From: Rapana venosa
Taxonomy: Eukaryota; Mollusca; Gastropoda; Neogastropoda; Muricidae
Assembly: GCA_028751875.1 (NCBI GenBank)
Contig: CM054135.1
Span: forward strand, 62,419,929-62,483,928
Length of the DNA: 64,000 nt
Direction: 5' to 3'
Part shown: positions 33,956 through 46,115 of the stretch, one piece after another
Numbering within the stretch: position 1 is the first letter of the stretch
How the letters are laid out: each line of letters opens with the position of its first letter
Position numbers and translations under genes: made by a program
Notes under the pieces: model-generated
Databases searched by the model: none
What the model was told of the DNA's origin: nothing
What the model saw: the letters and a program-made list of their open reading frames with translations, nothing else

Positions 33956-34344
33956 GACATTCTCTTATTTCAGCTCCTTTTCCCGTGTTTTACGGGAAAA
34001 AACAACTGGATCTGGCATCCCTGTTATTTAAAGAAATTAGATTTTCGTTTCTCCCGAGTGATTGCGGCTTTTCAGACTTGAGAGAGAGAAAAAAAGAAAG
34101 ATTTTAATTCAAAATTTCGACTCTCCCTCCCTCCTCTTTTCCTACCACCCTAAACTTGTCTCTCCTTTCTCTTCTTTATCATGTCACCAGATTCCCCCAG
34201 CAAATCTACCGAGTTTTAAAGATTTAGTACTCGACCTCAGCACAAGCTTGAAAATGGATGACAAATCGAAACCGACATCGCCGTGGGACGACAGAGCGAT
34301 AGGCCACACAGTCCAACACATTTTCTTTTTTAGGGATGATCTTT

Positions 34345-34395
34345 GAGGATGAGGATGAGGATGATGATAATGATGACGATGATGATGAGGATGTG
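34345..34395. repeat. (GAT)n triplet array
   Basis: GAT/GAG/GAC triplets make up the array. Confidence 0.9.
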
Positions 34396-34800
34396 AGTGC
34401 TGGACCCTAGCCAAGGACACAGAACAGCGACTAGAAGCAGTGGAGATGTGGTTCATCCAGAGAATTATGAAAGTCTCATGGACAAAAAGAAAAACAAATG
34501 CAGAAGTAATGGAAATGGCTGGATACAAATATCCCTTCTCAACACCATCAGAGAAAGACAGCTGAAATTTTTCGCCCATATAATCAGGGCTGACGGACTA
34601 GAGAAACTGTTATGGAGTGGCAAAATATGTGGAAACAAGAGCAGAGGAAGACAACGCACAAAATTCACAGACAACTTAAATTCGCAACGAATAAAGAGGG
34701 CACCAACAATGAGCTCATGAGAGGGACCAAGAACAGGGAAGAATGGAGAGCCATGATCATCGATGTCTGCAGGACCAGACCGGCCCACTTGAAGAAGAAG
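34396..34800 (+). pseudogene. LINE C-terminal fragment, frameshifted
   Basis: Pieces in different frames read LAKDTEQRLEAVEMWFIQRI, LLNTIRERQLKFFAHIIRAD, NKSRGRQRTKFTDNLN and NREEWRAMIIDVC. This is the usual order of the RTE-like C-terminal region. Changes of frame near 34530 and 34700 break it, and a GAA/GGA repeat follows. Confidence 0.75.
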
Positions 34801-34956
34801 AGGAGGAGGGTGGGGGTGGTTGTGGTAATGATGAGATGATTATGATGATCAGGAGGATGAAGATTTAGAGGAGGAGGAGGAGGATTAGGTCTAGCAAATT
34901 TGAGACCAGATGACAGAACAGTACATCTCTCGTCACATGTCTTAGCATCAACCAGT

Positions 34957-35157
34957 GTGTGTGTGTGTGTGTGGTGTGTGTGGTGCGCGCGCGGCGTGTG
35001 TGTGCACAGCGTGTGCGTGCGTGCGTCCATACACCAAGGGTGTGTGCGAGTGTATAACGTGTGTGTGTGCGTGTTGTGTGGTGCGTGTGTGTGCACACGC
35101 GTGTGTGCACGCGCGTGCGTGCGTGCGTGCATACACTAAGGGTGTGTGCGAGTGTAT

Positions 35158-35191
<34 letters not shown>

Positions 35192-35275
35192 CGTGTGTGT
35201 GTGCACGCGCGTGGTGCGTGCGTGCATACACCAAGGGTGGTGCGAGTGTATGTGTGTGTGCATGCCAGCACATTT
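34957..35275. repeat. GT/GC array with three copies of a ~98-bp unit
   Basis: CATACACCAAGGGTG (or CTAAGGG) followed by TGCGAGTGTAT occurs at about 35029, 35130 and 35225. GTGTGCACGCGCGTG sequence lies between them. The whole tract alternates purine and pyrimidine. Confidence 0.9.
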
Positions 35276-35755
35276 GTGTGAGTTAGCATGCTCATTTACA
35301 TAGTGTGTTAGCATGTCACAATGCCCATGTGTGTGCATGTTCCATTCCAGCGCAATGCAATATTCATTTAATCACAAGGATAGCTGTTCTGACATACCCC
35401 TGTCAGAAGTTGTGACATAGTATTGCGCATCACTTCCCTAATGTCAAAATACAAACTGCAGATTAAATTGATACAAGTTCAGTAATACGTACTACCTCAC
35501 CACTTTTAAAGCTTCAAAGACATTTTGGTCAAGAGTCTTGTTTGTTGTTTTTTTAATTTATACTTCAGTTCCAGATTGTGACATAGTACGTTAATGCACT
35601 TTGTATTGCTTTGCTTTTTTTGTATGTCATTTTGCCTTTGTTTATTTCTTTATTCACTCATTGTTTTGCTGTGTTTAGTTATATGTAGCAAAGATCTAAC
35701 TAATGTGTCCACCGATGACGATTAGCATGCTAAAGCTATCATGTACATCACGATA
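35276..35755. other. No gene seen
   Basis: Ordinary AT-rich DNA. Confidence 0.4.
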
Positions 35756-35771
35756 CATGATGTACATCATG
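35756..35771. other. Perfect 16-bp palindrome
   Basis: CATGATGTACATCATG reads the same on both strands. A related half, ATGTACATCACGATACATG, lies directly upstream. Confidence 0.8.
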
Positions 35772-35894
35772 TGTGTGTGTGGGTGTGCGCATGTTTACAT
35801 TTGAATTTGTAAAAACTTAATTGTGCGTGTGTGCGTTTTTACATTAGAATTTGTAAAAAATCTATTAATTGTAACTGGCTGCATGTGAAAGACT

Positions 35895-35969
35895 AGGATG
35901 AATGAAAGCGCTTTGATTTGTTTTTTGCAAGATATAGCGCTGTATAAATTCCATGTACTATTATTATCA
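35895..35969 (+). repeat. SINE2 3' end fragment
   Basis: AAAGCGCTTTGATTTG, then TATAGCGCTGTATAAATTCC and ATTATTATC. Confidence 0.8.
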
Positions 35970-36303
35970 TGTACAAACACTTGCACACACAGGTTTGTAC
36001 AACCCGGTACATTTCAATATAAATAAGTACAGATATATACACACTCGTATATACAAACAGTTTCAGTGCACTGATCCAATCCAGTCATTTTGTTTATAGC
36101 CCCGCCAACCACAGAGGTCATATTAGAGCTGTCACCCGCAAAAATCAAATTAAAGCTGCAACTATATATAACCATTCACACTAAAACAAGCTTTAAAACC
36201 AACTCTGCTGTGGTTTTTCTTACCAACGCCTTGGCTAATCATGGGGGTCAAACAAGTAAAAGTCAGGCAGAATCACACAAACCACATAAAATGAGGTAAA
36301 ACC
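35970..36303. other. No gene seen
   Basis: Ordinary DNA between two SINE copies. Confidence 0.4.
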
Positions 36304-36690
36304 AAAAGCACACCAGCCGCCATGGCACAGGGGTTAGCGCCTTGGGTGATGGACTGGAAGGTCGCGGTTTGATTCCCATAAGAGTCATAGGGATTTTTCT
36401 GACTCCGGCCGGCTCCTACCCAGAGTGAGTGTGCTGTGGGCTCAGTGGGAAGACTGGGACCACACAGTCGAGCTTCATCCACTTAACGGATGCGAGTTTG
36501 AGAGTGTTGCTCAAATTACCTGAAAAACACTACAGGTGCCTGTATCTCTCGGGCCTGGTTGACGCCAGGATATATTATGATAGTAAGCGTAGAGTACAAC
36601 CCTGTCAAGTAGTCTCAAAGCATATGCACTTCCACAGCAGCATCACTTCATCATCTTCATTGTCATTGATCATCATGCAATAAAAAAAAT
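36304..36690 (+). repeat. SINE4, tRNA-derived, about 385 bp
   Basis: The head TGGCACAGGGGTTAGCGCC fits an A box and GCGGTTTGATTCCC fits a B box about 35 nt later. The body includes GGCCGGCTCCTACCCAGAG and ACAGGTGCCTGTATCTCTCG. The 3' end is ATCATGCAATAAAAAAAATTG. I see only one full copy in the window, so the family boundary is inferred. Confidence 0.7.
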
Positions 36691-36692
36691 TG

Positions 36693-36733
36693 TAATACAT
36701 ACATACATACATACATACACATATATATATATA
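36693..36733. repeat. (CATA)n/(TA)n microsatellite
   Basis: CATA and TATA units follow the SINE4 tail. Confidence 0.9.
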
Positions 36734-38060
36734 ACCCAAAAAGCACAGTCCTCAAAACCAGCCTTGTTCGAAGCAAGTGACTATGACATGTTAACCATTT
36801 CAGATAGAAAAAAAGCCCAATTCTCTCAGATTCTCCAGTGGAACATCAAGAAAAATGATTGGGAGTCTGCAGTAAGATGCTTGTGTTTAATATCCTTAAC
36901 ATCTCAACAACCAAGCAGCAGATGCTTGATGGTTATTTGTGCATCACACGTCACATACCATGGGATTCCCTCCCCTTAGAGAGCACACTCTCACACACAC
37001 ACCTGTTGAGCTGAACATGCATATAAACATAGAAAATTTTTTTTTTTTTTTTTACTCGACATGATTTTATGTTGTACTGTATGCAAGTTCACAGTTTGGA
37101 ATAAAATTCAAGACACACAAACACTCAAGGATAGGGAGAGAACATAAAATTATTAGATAGGAAGGAGACCATGAAAGAAAGAAGATTACAAGATGACATA
37201 CACTGAAAAAACCCTAATTAGGGTGAGATAAGCAGAAAATGAAAGTGTAGTAACAGAAGACAAGGTATATCATCTTGGTACATCAAAACTTTTATTTCCG
37301 GTCAGTTTTGCATAATGCATGTTTGTTTCTGCTGGCATACAAACTACAAGATACATAAGTAGAATATAATAAAATGAAGCCATAGACAATAATGACAAAT
37401 AATAAAAAATATATGTGCAAACGCATTTACTGTTCATGAAAAAAAAAGGGACACATTACCTTGCATTTGAAAAAACCTTAACTTTAGTTTCTGATCGAAA
37501 AAGAAAAACATAGGAACCAAATTGAGAAACTATTAACACACACACACATAACACATGCACACACAATAACAAGGCTTCTTCCAAAACTGCAAATGCAGTA
37601 ATGCAAAGCACCATGAATGGTGGTACTAACTGAATTTGCACCCCCCAAAAAACCCAACAAGAAAACACCAAACAAACAAAACCATACCAAAAAAAACAAC
37701 ACCCCATACAATTCTGCCTACTAAAAATGTTACAAAATGCCATTGCATCATTGAAAAATAATGAAAATCACGATATCTATAACTACACAACTGAAAAAGT
37801 CATGTAAAATTTGACACACAAATGTGAGAGCATGCACCACACACACACACACACTTTCAGTACATAAATGTCATGTTAGAAAGCAATATTGCATTATCAA
37901 GTGAATGTAATTAGAAAAAAGGCATAAAATATTTCCATTTCTACCCAGACCAATAACTATCACAGGGCTATCCAGATCAGGGGACAAGTGTCCTGCTGGT
38001 TGGAAATAAAATCTAAGGCTGTGTTGGGGCCAGGCTACTTCTAAACAATGCTAGTATTTT
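36734..38060. other. AT-rich, nothing recognised
   Basis: A T run at 37037-37053 and short CA runs are the only structured parts. Confidence 0.45.
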
Positions 38061-38549
38061 TTTTAAAATCACAAGCAAAACAATCCAAACCACAAAAGTC
38101 AACAACAAAAAGCCCTAACAAATACAATTGAGTAAACAGTTTTCAGCCTTTACATTTCTTGCCATTGCAGCAAGACTAAAAATTATATCATCTTCAGATG
38201 AGTAAATCTAGGTTAAAAAAAAAAAAAATAATAATAATAATGTATGGAATTTATATAGCGCTGAATCTTGTAAAGCAACAAATCAAAGCGCTCAGATTTT
38301 ATTTCATACCACTTTAAGTCACGGCAGATTTCTCTCCGTGAAATTCGGGCTGCTCTCCCCGGGGAGAGCGGGAGAACGCGTCGCCACTTAGCGCTGCGCC
38401 ACCCTTTCACCCTTTTTTTTTTTTTTTTTTCTGCAGCTGTATTTGTTTCCCTATCAGAGTGGCTTTTTTCTAAGAATTTTGCCAGGGACAACTCTCTTGT
38501 TGCCGTGGGGTTTTTTTTACGTGCGCTAAATAATTACGTGTAACACACG

Positions 38550-38580
<31 letters not shown>

Positions 38581-40330
38581 TAGTGCCCAGACCACCACTC
38601 ATGGTCTAATGGATGGGGAAAAATTTCCGGTCCAAACGGGGTACAAACCGCCGCACACTTCAGACCCAGACTTTTTGCTTTCTAGACAGGCGCGTTACCT
38701 CTAGACCACCAATCCAATGAAAGACTCCCCCCCACCTCCCCCAATATACACACTCTAGATATGTGGTTTTTTTCTTTTTTGAGGCCTCAGTTGCATGCAG
38801 ATCATGGAGCACCATCTTTTTTGCTTTATTTTATTTTAATTTCTTTTTTTCTAATATTTACTTGTTTGGTTGGGGGTTTTTTTGTGGTTTTTTTTGGGGG
38901 GGGGGGGTGGCGAGTGCTCTTACATTCTTCTCTCATTGGCCAACCCCCCCACAAAAACACAAAAACAACTCCATAAACAAAACCCAGAAAGAACCATGAC
39001 TAAACTATCTTCAGTTTTTACTAGATTACTGCTATTACAGCAAGAAAAATTATGTTCACATATCAGTAATGCAGCACTTAAGAAAATGAGAAAACACCCA
39101 CACAACACATCCTATATACCTCCAAAACGAGGCCTCCAAAGATGCAGCTACTTTATGATACTAAAAAAATCACAAGTGCAAAAATCCAAACAAATGCCAA
39201 CAACAAAAGCCCAACAAATATAAACTACAGACTTTCAATATTGACACTTTCTGTCCTTTGCAGTGAACATACATCATCAGCGACCAGTTCTCCAGTTCAC
39301 CACTACAACAAAAACAAAAAATACAAAATATAAATATATATATATTTTTTTTTTTTTAGGCCTCAGTTGCATGCAGATCGGGAGCACCATCTTTTGTCAT
39401 TCTTTATTTTATTTTTCTTTCTCTTTTTAATGAGTGCTCTTACACGTCTTCTTCCATTGGCCAAAAATAAAATAAAATAAGTTTTCAGTCTGTGACAAAT
39501 TACTGGCTACTACGCAAGGCAAAATAAAATATATTCTCACCACACAGTAATACTAGAAAGGCAAAAATAGTTTTCTTACAACACGTATGCTATCAACAAG
39601 CGTGCTTGGATTTAAAGAAGCATTATATTTCCAACCCCCCGCTGAAATGCCAGTATACTTTAAAATATTAAAAAAATCACCAGTGCAAAAAAGAAAAAAT
39701 CCAAACCACAAATGCCAAAAACAAAAAGCCCAAACAAATACAAATGACTAAATTTCAATATTAACATTTCTGCCCATTACAGCAAAACAATACATCTTCA
39801 GTAGACCAGTTAATCCTGGTTTAAAAAGAAAATCTACACACACACACATTATATATATATATATATAAATTTTTTTCTTTTTTTTTTTGAGGCCTCAGTT
39901 GCATGCAGATCGTGCTGGAGCACCATCTTTTTTTGTCGTTTTGGAAAAATAAAATTGTTTTGCCGAGTGCTCTTACAAAAGGCTTCATTGGCCAAAAAAC
40001 ATTTAAAAAATTTTTTTTTTTTTAAAAACCACAAAAAAGCACACATGTAACAAACTAACCCAAACAAATGAATGATTTTTCAGTTTTTATCAAAAAACAT
40101 TACTAGCTATTACAGCAAGACAAAATAAAACATTCTTCCCACAGTAAAACAAAGGAATGCTCATATTCACAGAAGCATCATCATTATTTCCAGTCCAGCT
40201 GTCATGCAGACTAATACAGCGCTATTGATTTACTACAAATCTTATATCACATGTTGGCCTCGTGGAGCACCTTCTTTTATACTTTTGGTGGGGGCTTCAT
40301 GTCTCTCTGCATTGGCAAAATAAAACAACA
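38061..40330. repeat. Tandem array of roughly 0.4-0.6 kb units
   Basis: GGCCTCAGTTGCATGCAGATC recurs at about 38784, 39359 and 39891, with a weak copy near 40250. Each is followed by GAGCACCATCTTTT and then by AGTGCTCTTACA and CATTGGCCAA. A second block (AATCCAAAC...AACAAAAAGCCC) recurs at about 38090, 39175 and 39695. SINE2 at 38213-38716 interrupts the first unit. Confidence 0.85.
38213..38716 (-). repeat. SINE2, full-length reference copy
   Basis: On the minus strand, the tRNA-like head has TGGTCTAGAGGTAACGCGCC (A box) and a degenerate B box GGTTTGTACCCCG. The body carries ACCATGAGTGGTGGTCTGGG, CCGAGGTCCCGTGTG and GGTGGCGCAGCGCTAAGTGG. The end is TGAGCGCTTTGATTTGTTGC, GCGCTATATAAATTCCAT and (ATT)n. 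That 3' end is the type shared with L2/CR1-clade LINEs. At about 500 bp it is a long SINE. Confidence 0.85.
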
Positions 40331-40571
40331 AAAGCCATTAACCAGAATTAGCCTATCTCATCTTACCTGTCTGAAGCAATAACTGCCCCAGTGTGAAATG
40401 CTGCCTGCATTCTATTAATGTTCAGCTGCAGTGAACAGTCGGCTGGGTTTATTGTTGCTCTAGTGTGTGCTGTTGCATACTTATACAAATGATTCGTCCA
40501 TCTGGGTTATTTTTGCACTAGTGTATGTGTGCTTGTGTTAAATTTTCATGCTTTCATCTGATAGACTCTGG

Positions 40572-40920
40572 AGCTGAGCGGTTAGGACCATTAAACTTCA
40601 ATCCCATGGGTCTACGGGGTAGTGGGTTTGAATCTGGTGGCATCTAGTTAATTAAGGATGGGGATATTTACGATCTCCTAGGTCAACTTGAAGCACAGAC
40701 CTGCCAGTGCCTTAAATTCCCTTTATGTAGATACACATGCATGTTAAAGATCCCATAATTCATGTCAGCATTAGGTGGGTTACGGAAACACAAACATAGC
40801 CAGCATACATTCCCAAAGTTGGAATGCAGTTACCTTCATGGCAGGAAAAACTAGTCATATACACAAAACCACACCATTGGTGAACCTTGGAGCTCTAGCC
40901 AAAGAACAGAAAAATAAAGG
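40572..40920 (+). repeat. SINE3, tRNA-derived, about 350 bp
   Basis: The head GAGCTGAGCGGTTAGGACC gives an A box and GTGGGTTTGAATCTGG a B box. The body has GATGGGGATATTTACGATCT, ATAATTCATGTCAG and GGTGGGTTACGGAAACAC. The end is CCATTGGTGAACCTTGGAGC, then an AAAAATAAAG tail. It matches 49540-49905 along its length. Confidence 0.85.
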
Positions 40921-41690
40921 GAAAAATTCGTTCACCTATTTTTCTCACTGTAACTCCAATTTCCTGATCATATTCAAAGTGTCTAAAAGCATTCAGACCA
41001 ACAACAAAAAAAGACTACCTAATGACCATATATCAAGGCTAATGTTGGGACTATAAATTGAACACATAAGGACTGACACGATTTCATTTAAATTTACAAA
41101 TAAACTTCATGCTTAAATCCCTCCTGCAGTTCTGCAACATTCAAGGATCTTTCAAAATCCATTATTCAAACAGAAAATTGGGAAACAAGCCCTCAAAAAA
41201 TGTCTAATCAAGATTATATCAGGCACTGTCTGAAGAATTTACAAAGTCCCCCCTCAACTAGAACAGATATATAACTAAAGCTGATAAACTTAACAAAATC
41301 ATCTCGGCACCAGAATGCTTTTCAGCAGATTAATGATAAAGAAATGGGATAACCTTACAATGACTGTTTTGGGGGTAGAAGAAAACTTGAAAATGGCTAA
41401 AGAAATATCTTGAGAGCAGCTCTGATTCAACAACTACTCTTTGAATGAAAAATTGTAATGTCAAAAGAAATCTGTGTATAAACAGATGTGCATATACACA
41501 CACTCTCTCTCTACCCTGGGGATTAAGTGTAAAAAAAGAATACTTATTCACTAACCTTCAAATAAAATTTTGCTTTGCCTTGCCCTGACTGTTGCCATCT
41601 TTTTTCATCCTAGCTCAAAAGCACCAGAATGCTCTTCTTATGAACTGTGGTCTACCCCTTTCCATACTACGTAAAAAAACAGTCTGCTTT
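40921..41690. other. No gene; SINE1-like tail near 41512-41572
   Basis: CTGGGGATTAAGTGTAAAAA followed by TTATTCACTAACCTTCAAAT resembles a diverged SINE1 3' end. The rest is unassigned. Confidence 0.4.
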
Positions 41691-42060
41691 CATGTAATAG
41701 TGTTTGATGGAGTACAGAGAAAATTCTGCTCACTAACAGCCCTAAAACTGCAGAGCATCAAACTGAGACAGAATACCATGACAAGAGGGCAGAAAAAGAA
41801 TAGGGTTAACAGAGATCCTCAAGATCTTGATAAAGGAAAGGAAGATTGCAGGTCACATTGCCAAAACAAGAGGAAGATAGAGGGACATAAGTGCACAGAA
41901 TGGCAGCCAAGATTCAGCTACAGAACTGCAAGCAGACCAGCAACCAGATGGCTTGAAATGTGTGAAGAAGTATGTTACAGCGCAGAGCAGCACTAGACAG
42001 AAGAGACTGGCTGCTATGGAAGGCTACATCCTGCAGTGGATGGACAGTGATGAGGTGCTA
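41691..42060 (+). pseudogene. LINE C-terminal fragment, a third type
   Basis: The frame ending at 41996 has CTEWQPRFSYRTASRPATRW. A shifted frame after it reads like RLHPAVDGQ. The order (WxPR...RP.TRW...W...) fits the C-terminus of another group of invertebrate LINEs. It is badly decayed. Confidence 0.5.
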
Positions 42061-42294
42061 ACAGTCCTATACTGGCTATTTTGCATGATAGGTGTGTTCA
42101 CATAAAAGTACATCTACAAAGCCATGATAAGAGGTAGACCAATCCCTTCAATGTCTTTAATAGGAAATTTTGAAACATTATCAAAGAACCTACAGAGATT
42201 ATAGAAATAAAACAGTGCACCGACTTCTCAATATGAACAAAAGAACTATATACATTGGCATCAACTCAATAGGAAGCAAAGAGCTTTACACATA

Positions 42295-42540
42295 TATAAT
42301 GTAAAGAGGAGGAAGCTGGGGTGGTTTGGTCATGACACAAATAATTATCTTGCCAAGACTCTCTTGCAGGGGACACTGAAGGGGTTGGGGAAGACTTAGG
42401 GGCAGACAAATGAACTGGATGCAGAATTTTTTTTTAAATGGACCGGTTTTGACATGGCACTGTTGCTGCAAAAGGCTAAGAGTCTATTGACCAACGCGTC
42501 ATGCAGGGGTTGGTCATGCAGATTCCCCCAATGACTATCG
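42295..42540 (+). pseudogene. LINE C-terminal fragment, decayed
   Basis: GRRKLGWFGH-like sequence followed by LAKTLLQGTLKG and WTGFDMALLLQKAKS, in more than one frame, fits the LINE1-type C-terminal region. A 62-bp stretch at its end is duplicated in tandem. Confidence 0.65.
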
Positions 42541-42722
42541 TGGTCAAGGGACTGCTGCAACTACTAATTCACAATGGGCTGGTCATGCAGATTCTCCCAA
42601 TGACTATCGTGGTCAAGGGACTGCTGCAACTACTAATTCACAATAAAGGAAATATCTTGTTACCTTAATTACAACTACTAATTCACAATAAAGGAAATAT
42701 CTTGTTACCTTAATTACAACTA
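42515..42722. repeat. Two nested tandem duplications (62 and 53 bp)
   Basis: GGTCATGCAGATTC...CTAATTCACAAT occurs at about 42512 and 42580. Then ACTACTAATTCACAATAAAG...CCTTAATTACA occurs at about 42630 and 42674. Confidence 0.85.
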
Positions 42723-43474
42723 GTTATAAATGGAGGCAACAATCCAATCAAATGCAATCTTGTTTACAGCTCCCACCTCACCCCCCCCCCCCCCCCAAGT
42801 CACAACACCATGAGGTTCCCTTGCCTATGAGCACTAACAAAATGAACATGAAGGAAAATTTACCATAGATGCTCAACAATATGAAGGAAAGAAGACTGTA
42901 CTTTGATACTGACTCGCTCAAAATAAAGGAACTTTAAACTTCGATACCAACTGACTCAATATGATGGAAAGAGGCTTGATCCTTTTACACTAACTCAACT
43001 TCATCAAGTGAATAATTCTGCAAATAACCCAACATGAAAGAAATAACCTTGTTGATACGAACTAGCTGAAAAGGATGGAAGAAAACTATTTTGACAACAA
43101 ACTCACCATGATGGAAAATATTGATGCTGATTAACTCAATATTAAGGAAAAAAATTATGTCTTAACACAAACTAAATCCACTTATGAACCAACAACATAA
43201 GAAAAAAACTTTTATACTTCAGTACCAACTAATTCAATGAGAAGCAAAGAACTTGATACCTACTCAGTAAGAAGGCAATAACTTTATAATACCAGCTCAC
43301 TCAGTACAAAAGAAAGATGCTTAAACTGTGATACTATCCATTCAATATGAAGAAATTTATACTTTGGCAGAAATTCAGGATTAAGGAAAAACAGGTTATT
43401 AGCTTACACTAGCTTACTCCATATTAATATCTAAGCTTTTATACTTTAAATCCCAATTAACTATTATGAAGGAA

Positions 43475-43534
43475 ATAATAATAATAATAATAATGTATGG
43501 AATTGATATAGCACCAAGTCCTGTAAAGCAACAA
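43475..43534 (-). repeat. SINE2 3' end fragment
   Basis: (AAT)n, then GTATGGAATTGATATAGCAC and CCTGTAAAGCAACAAA. This is the reverse complement of the SINE2 terminus, inserted in the satellite. Confidence 0.75.
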
Positions 43535-43844
43535 ACTTTATACTGAACAAAATATTAAGGAAAGGGCCTAGGACTTGGATACAACTATCTCAATATAAAG
43601 AAAAAGGCTTTGTACCTTAATATGAAGGAATGAACTTTATACTTTGATACCAATAATGAAGAAAAAACTTTATATAGAGAAAAGAGCATAACATTTTGGT
43701 ACCAATTGACTCAATATAAATAAACGCTTTACGCTTTGATACCAACTCATTCATTATTATGAATCTAACTTTATACATTGACAGTAACTTATTCAATACC
43801 AAGGAAAACTTTATACACCATCAGTAACTTATTCAATATGAAAG

Positions 43845-44125
43845 AAAGAATGTTTTACTTTGACAGTACTGAAAGACTGCGCTGGTTTGGGCATGTTCAA
43901 CGGAAAGCAAACCACCACATCATAAAAAGAGCAATGAACTTCGTAGTGGATGGAAAGAGACCAAAGGGAAGACCTAGCAAGACCTGGGCTGCCTGTATTG
44001 CAGATGATCTTAGAGAAAGGGGCATAAATAAGGAGGAAGCTCAAAACAGAGAGATGGAGAAGGCTAATTAATGTCAAACCTCCCTTGGGAGAAACATGAC
44101 AAAAAAAGGAAGAAGAAACAATTTT
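43845..44125 (+). pseudogene. LINE C-terminal fragment inside the satellite
   Basis: The frame contains STERLRWFGHVQRKA, GKRPKGRPSKTWAACIADDL and RERGINKEEAQNREMEKAN. It ends with GRNMTKKGRRK in a shifted frame, then AAGAAACAA. This is typical of the last ~80 residues of a LINE protein. Confidence 0.8.
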
Positions 44126-45290
44126 TTGTTTTAAACATTTACATTTTGACACCTACAAACTCAACAATACTGATATTAATATGAAGAAAGCTTTGATACC
44201 AACTAACTCAATAGGGCAGAAAAAAACTTTATACCTTGATGCAAAAAAATCAATGTCAGTGAAAGAGTTTTACATTTTGGCACTGATTTACTCAGTATAA
44301 AGGAAAGAACTTTATACATTGATATTAACTAAATTGATATGGAGAAAATAACTTTATACTTTTGATACTAATTAATTTTATATGAAGAAAAGAACTTTAT
44401 TCTCTGATACCAACTTAATTTGAAGGAAAGAACTTTATACTTCAATACCAATTAATAGAAGGGGGGAAAACTTCAGACTTTGGATACCACCTAACTCAAT
44501 GTGTAAGAAATCCCTTATTACTAATGAATATGAAGGGAAGGATATCCTACTTTGATATGACTTGATATGAAGGATAGAACCTGTTTAAACGCCAAATAAT
44601 CAATATGAAGGCAAGAACTTTATACTTTGATACCAACTGTGTTGACAGAATTGAAGGAGCTTTATACTTTGATTCCACCTAACTGTATGTGAAGGAAAGA
44701 GTTTTTTTAATTTGATACCAACTAACTTGATAGCAAGCACAGAAACTTTATACTTAGACACCAACTAACTTAATCAAAAGGGAATAACTTTTTTCTCTGA
44801 CAAACTTATTTCTTGAGAAGGAAAGAACTTTATTGAGAGACGCCAACTAAATAAGAAGGGAAAACTTTATACTTTGACACCTAGTAACAGATAGGCAGTA
44901 AATTTAATCTTTGACACCACTTATTTCATATGAAGGAAAAAGCTTTACAGAGTGACACCAACTCAATAGAAAGCAAAAGTAAAGAACTTTATACTTTGGC
45001 ACCAACTAACTCAACAAAATATAACTTTATTCTTTGACACCAACTTATTTCATAAGAAGGATAGAACTTTACCGAATGACACCAACTCAAGAAAGGAAAG
45101 AGCATTATACTTTGACACCAAGAACTTTATACTTTGGCACCAAATAAACTCGACAGAAAAATATAGCATTCTTTGACACCAACTTATTTCATATGAAGAA
45201 AAGAACTTTACAGAGTGACACCAACTCAACAGAAAGGAAAGATTATTAAACTTCAACACCAACTCGCTCAATATTAAGGAAAGATCTGTG

Positions 45291-46115
45291 TACCTGGATA
45301 ACTACTGTTTAATTTGGTGCAACATCTACAGTGACCTAATTATAGCGATAAAAGACTGACTTCCTTAGAGCAAGTGCTTTTTTCACAGCACTGTAACTAT
45401 CAATGGTTTGCTTAAGACTGATCTCTACTTTTCTGCACAGCATTCCTCTTTTACAAATGCTTTTAATATCGCAGCAATCTCCAGAATAAAATATGCTTTC
45501 TAGCCAGTCATTAAACCTGAACCACTCTTTCCCTGTACTGGTGTTCCCTTATATAGCTGTTACCCCATACCGCACAACTGAGTCCGAGTTAAAGAATCAG
45601 TGAAAAAGAGTAAATTGTTAGGATCAAATGGTGAAGTGTTAGGGTTTGCGGCATGGGGCAAGAACTAAGGTTAGAGTTAATTGTTAACAGCTCAAGGGAA
45701 CAGCACTACAGAAAAAAAAATAGTATCAGGAAAATGAATGTGCTTTTTTTTTTTAAAAACATCCAGCCCTCCTTTGCAAATTATTTTTCTTGAGCAGATT
45801 GCAGCAAAATTAAGGGAAATAATTTGTTGCTATGAAATATAATTTTCTTCAGCCATTTTACATCCCATCATGACTTTACATTACATGTTTGTTTTGTACG
45901 CGTACTTCTGATCAAGAATTTGAAATGAAAATTTTGTCTGCCATTTTGGTACCTTATGATAATGACGTAAGCCAGAAACAGCACTGTTGGGCCACTTTCT
46001 TTTAAAAAGCAATCAATAATAATGTATTTCTGTTGTCTAGTCCTATGTTAGCTGTGTTTGTGACTAACACTCACTGCATCTCATATACGGGAAACTATGG
46101 AAACTATCCACTATT
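45291..46115. other. Non-satellite interruption, nothing recognised
   Basis: About 820 bp of ordinary sequence lies between the two satellite blocks. Confidence 0.5.

Larger units (their letters stand above)
42835..45290. repeat. Decayed satellite, unit of about 40 bp, block 1
   Basis: Dozens of units of the type GAAGGAAAGAACTTTATAC followed by TTTGATACCAACTAACTCAA and TAT. They vary by substitutions and indels. A SINE2 tail (43475-43534) and a LINE fragment (43845-44125) interrupt it. Confidence 0.9.
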
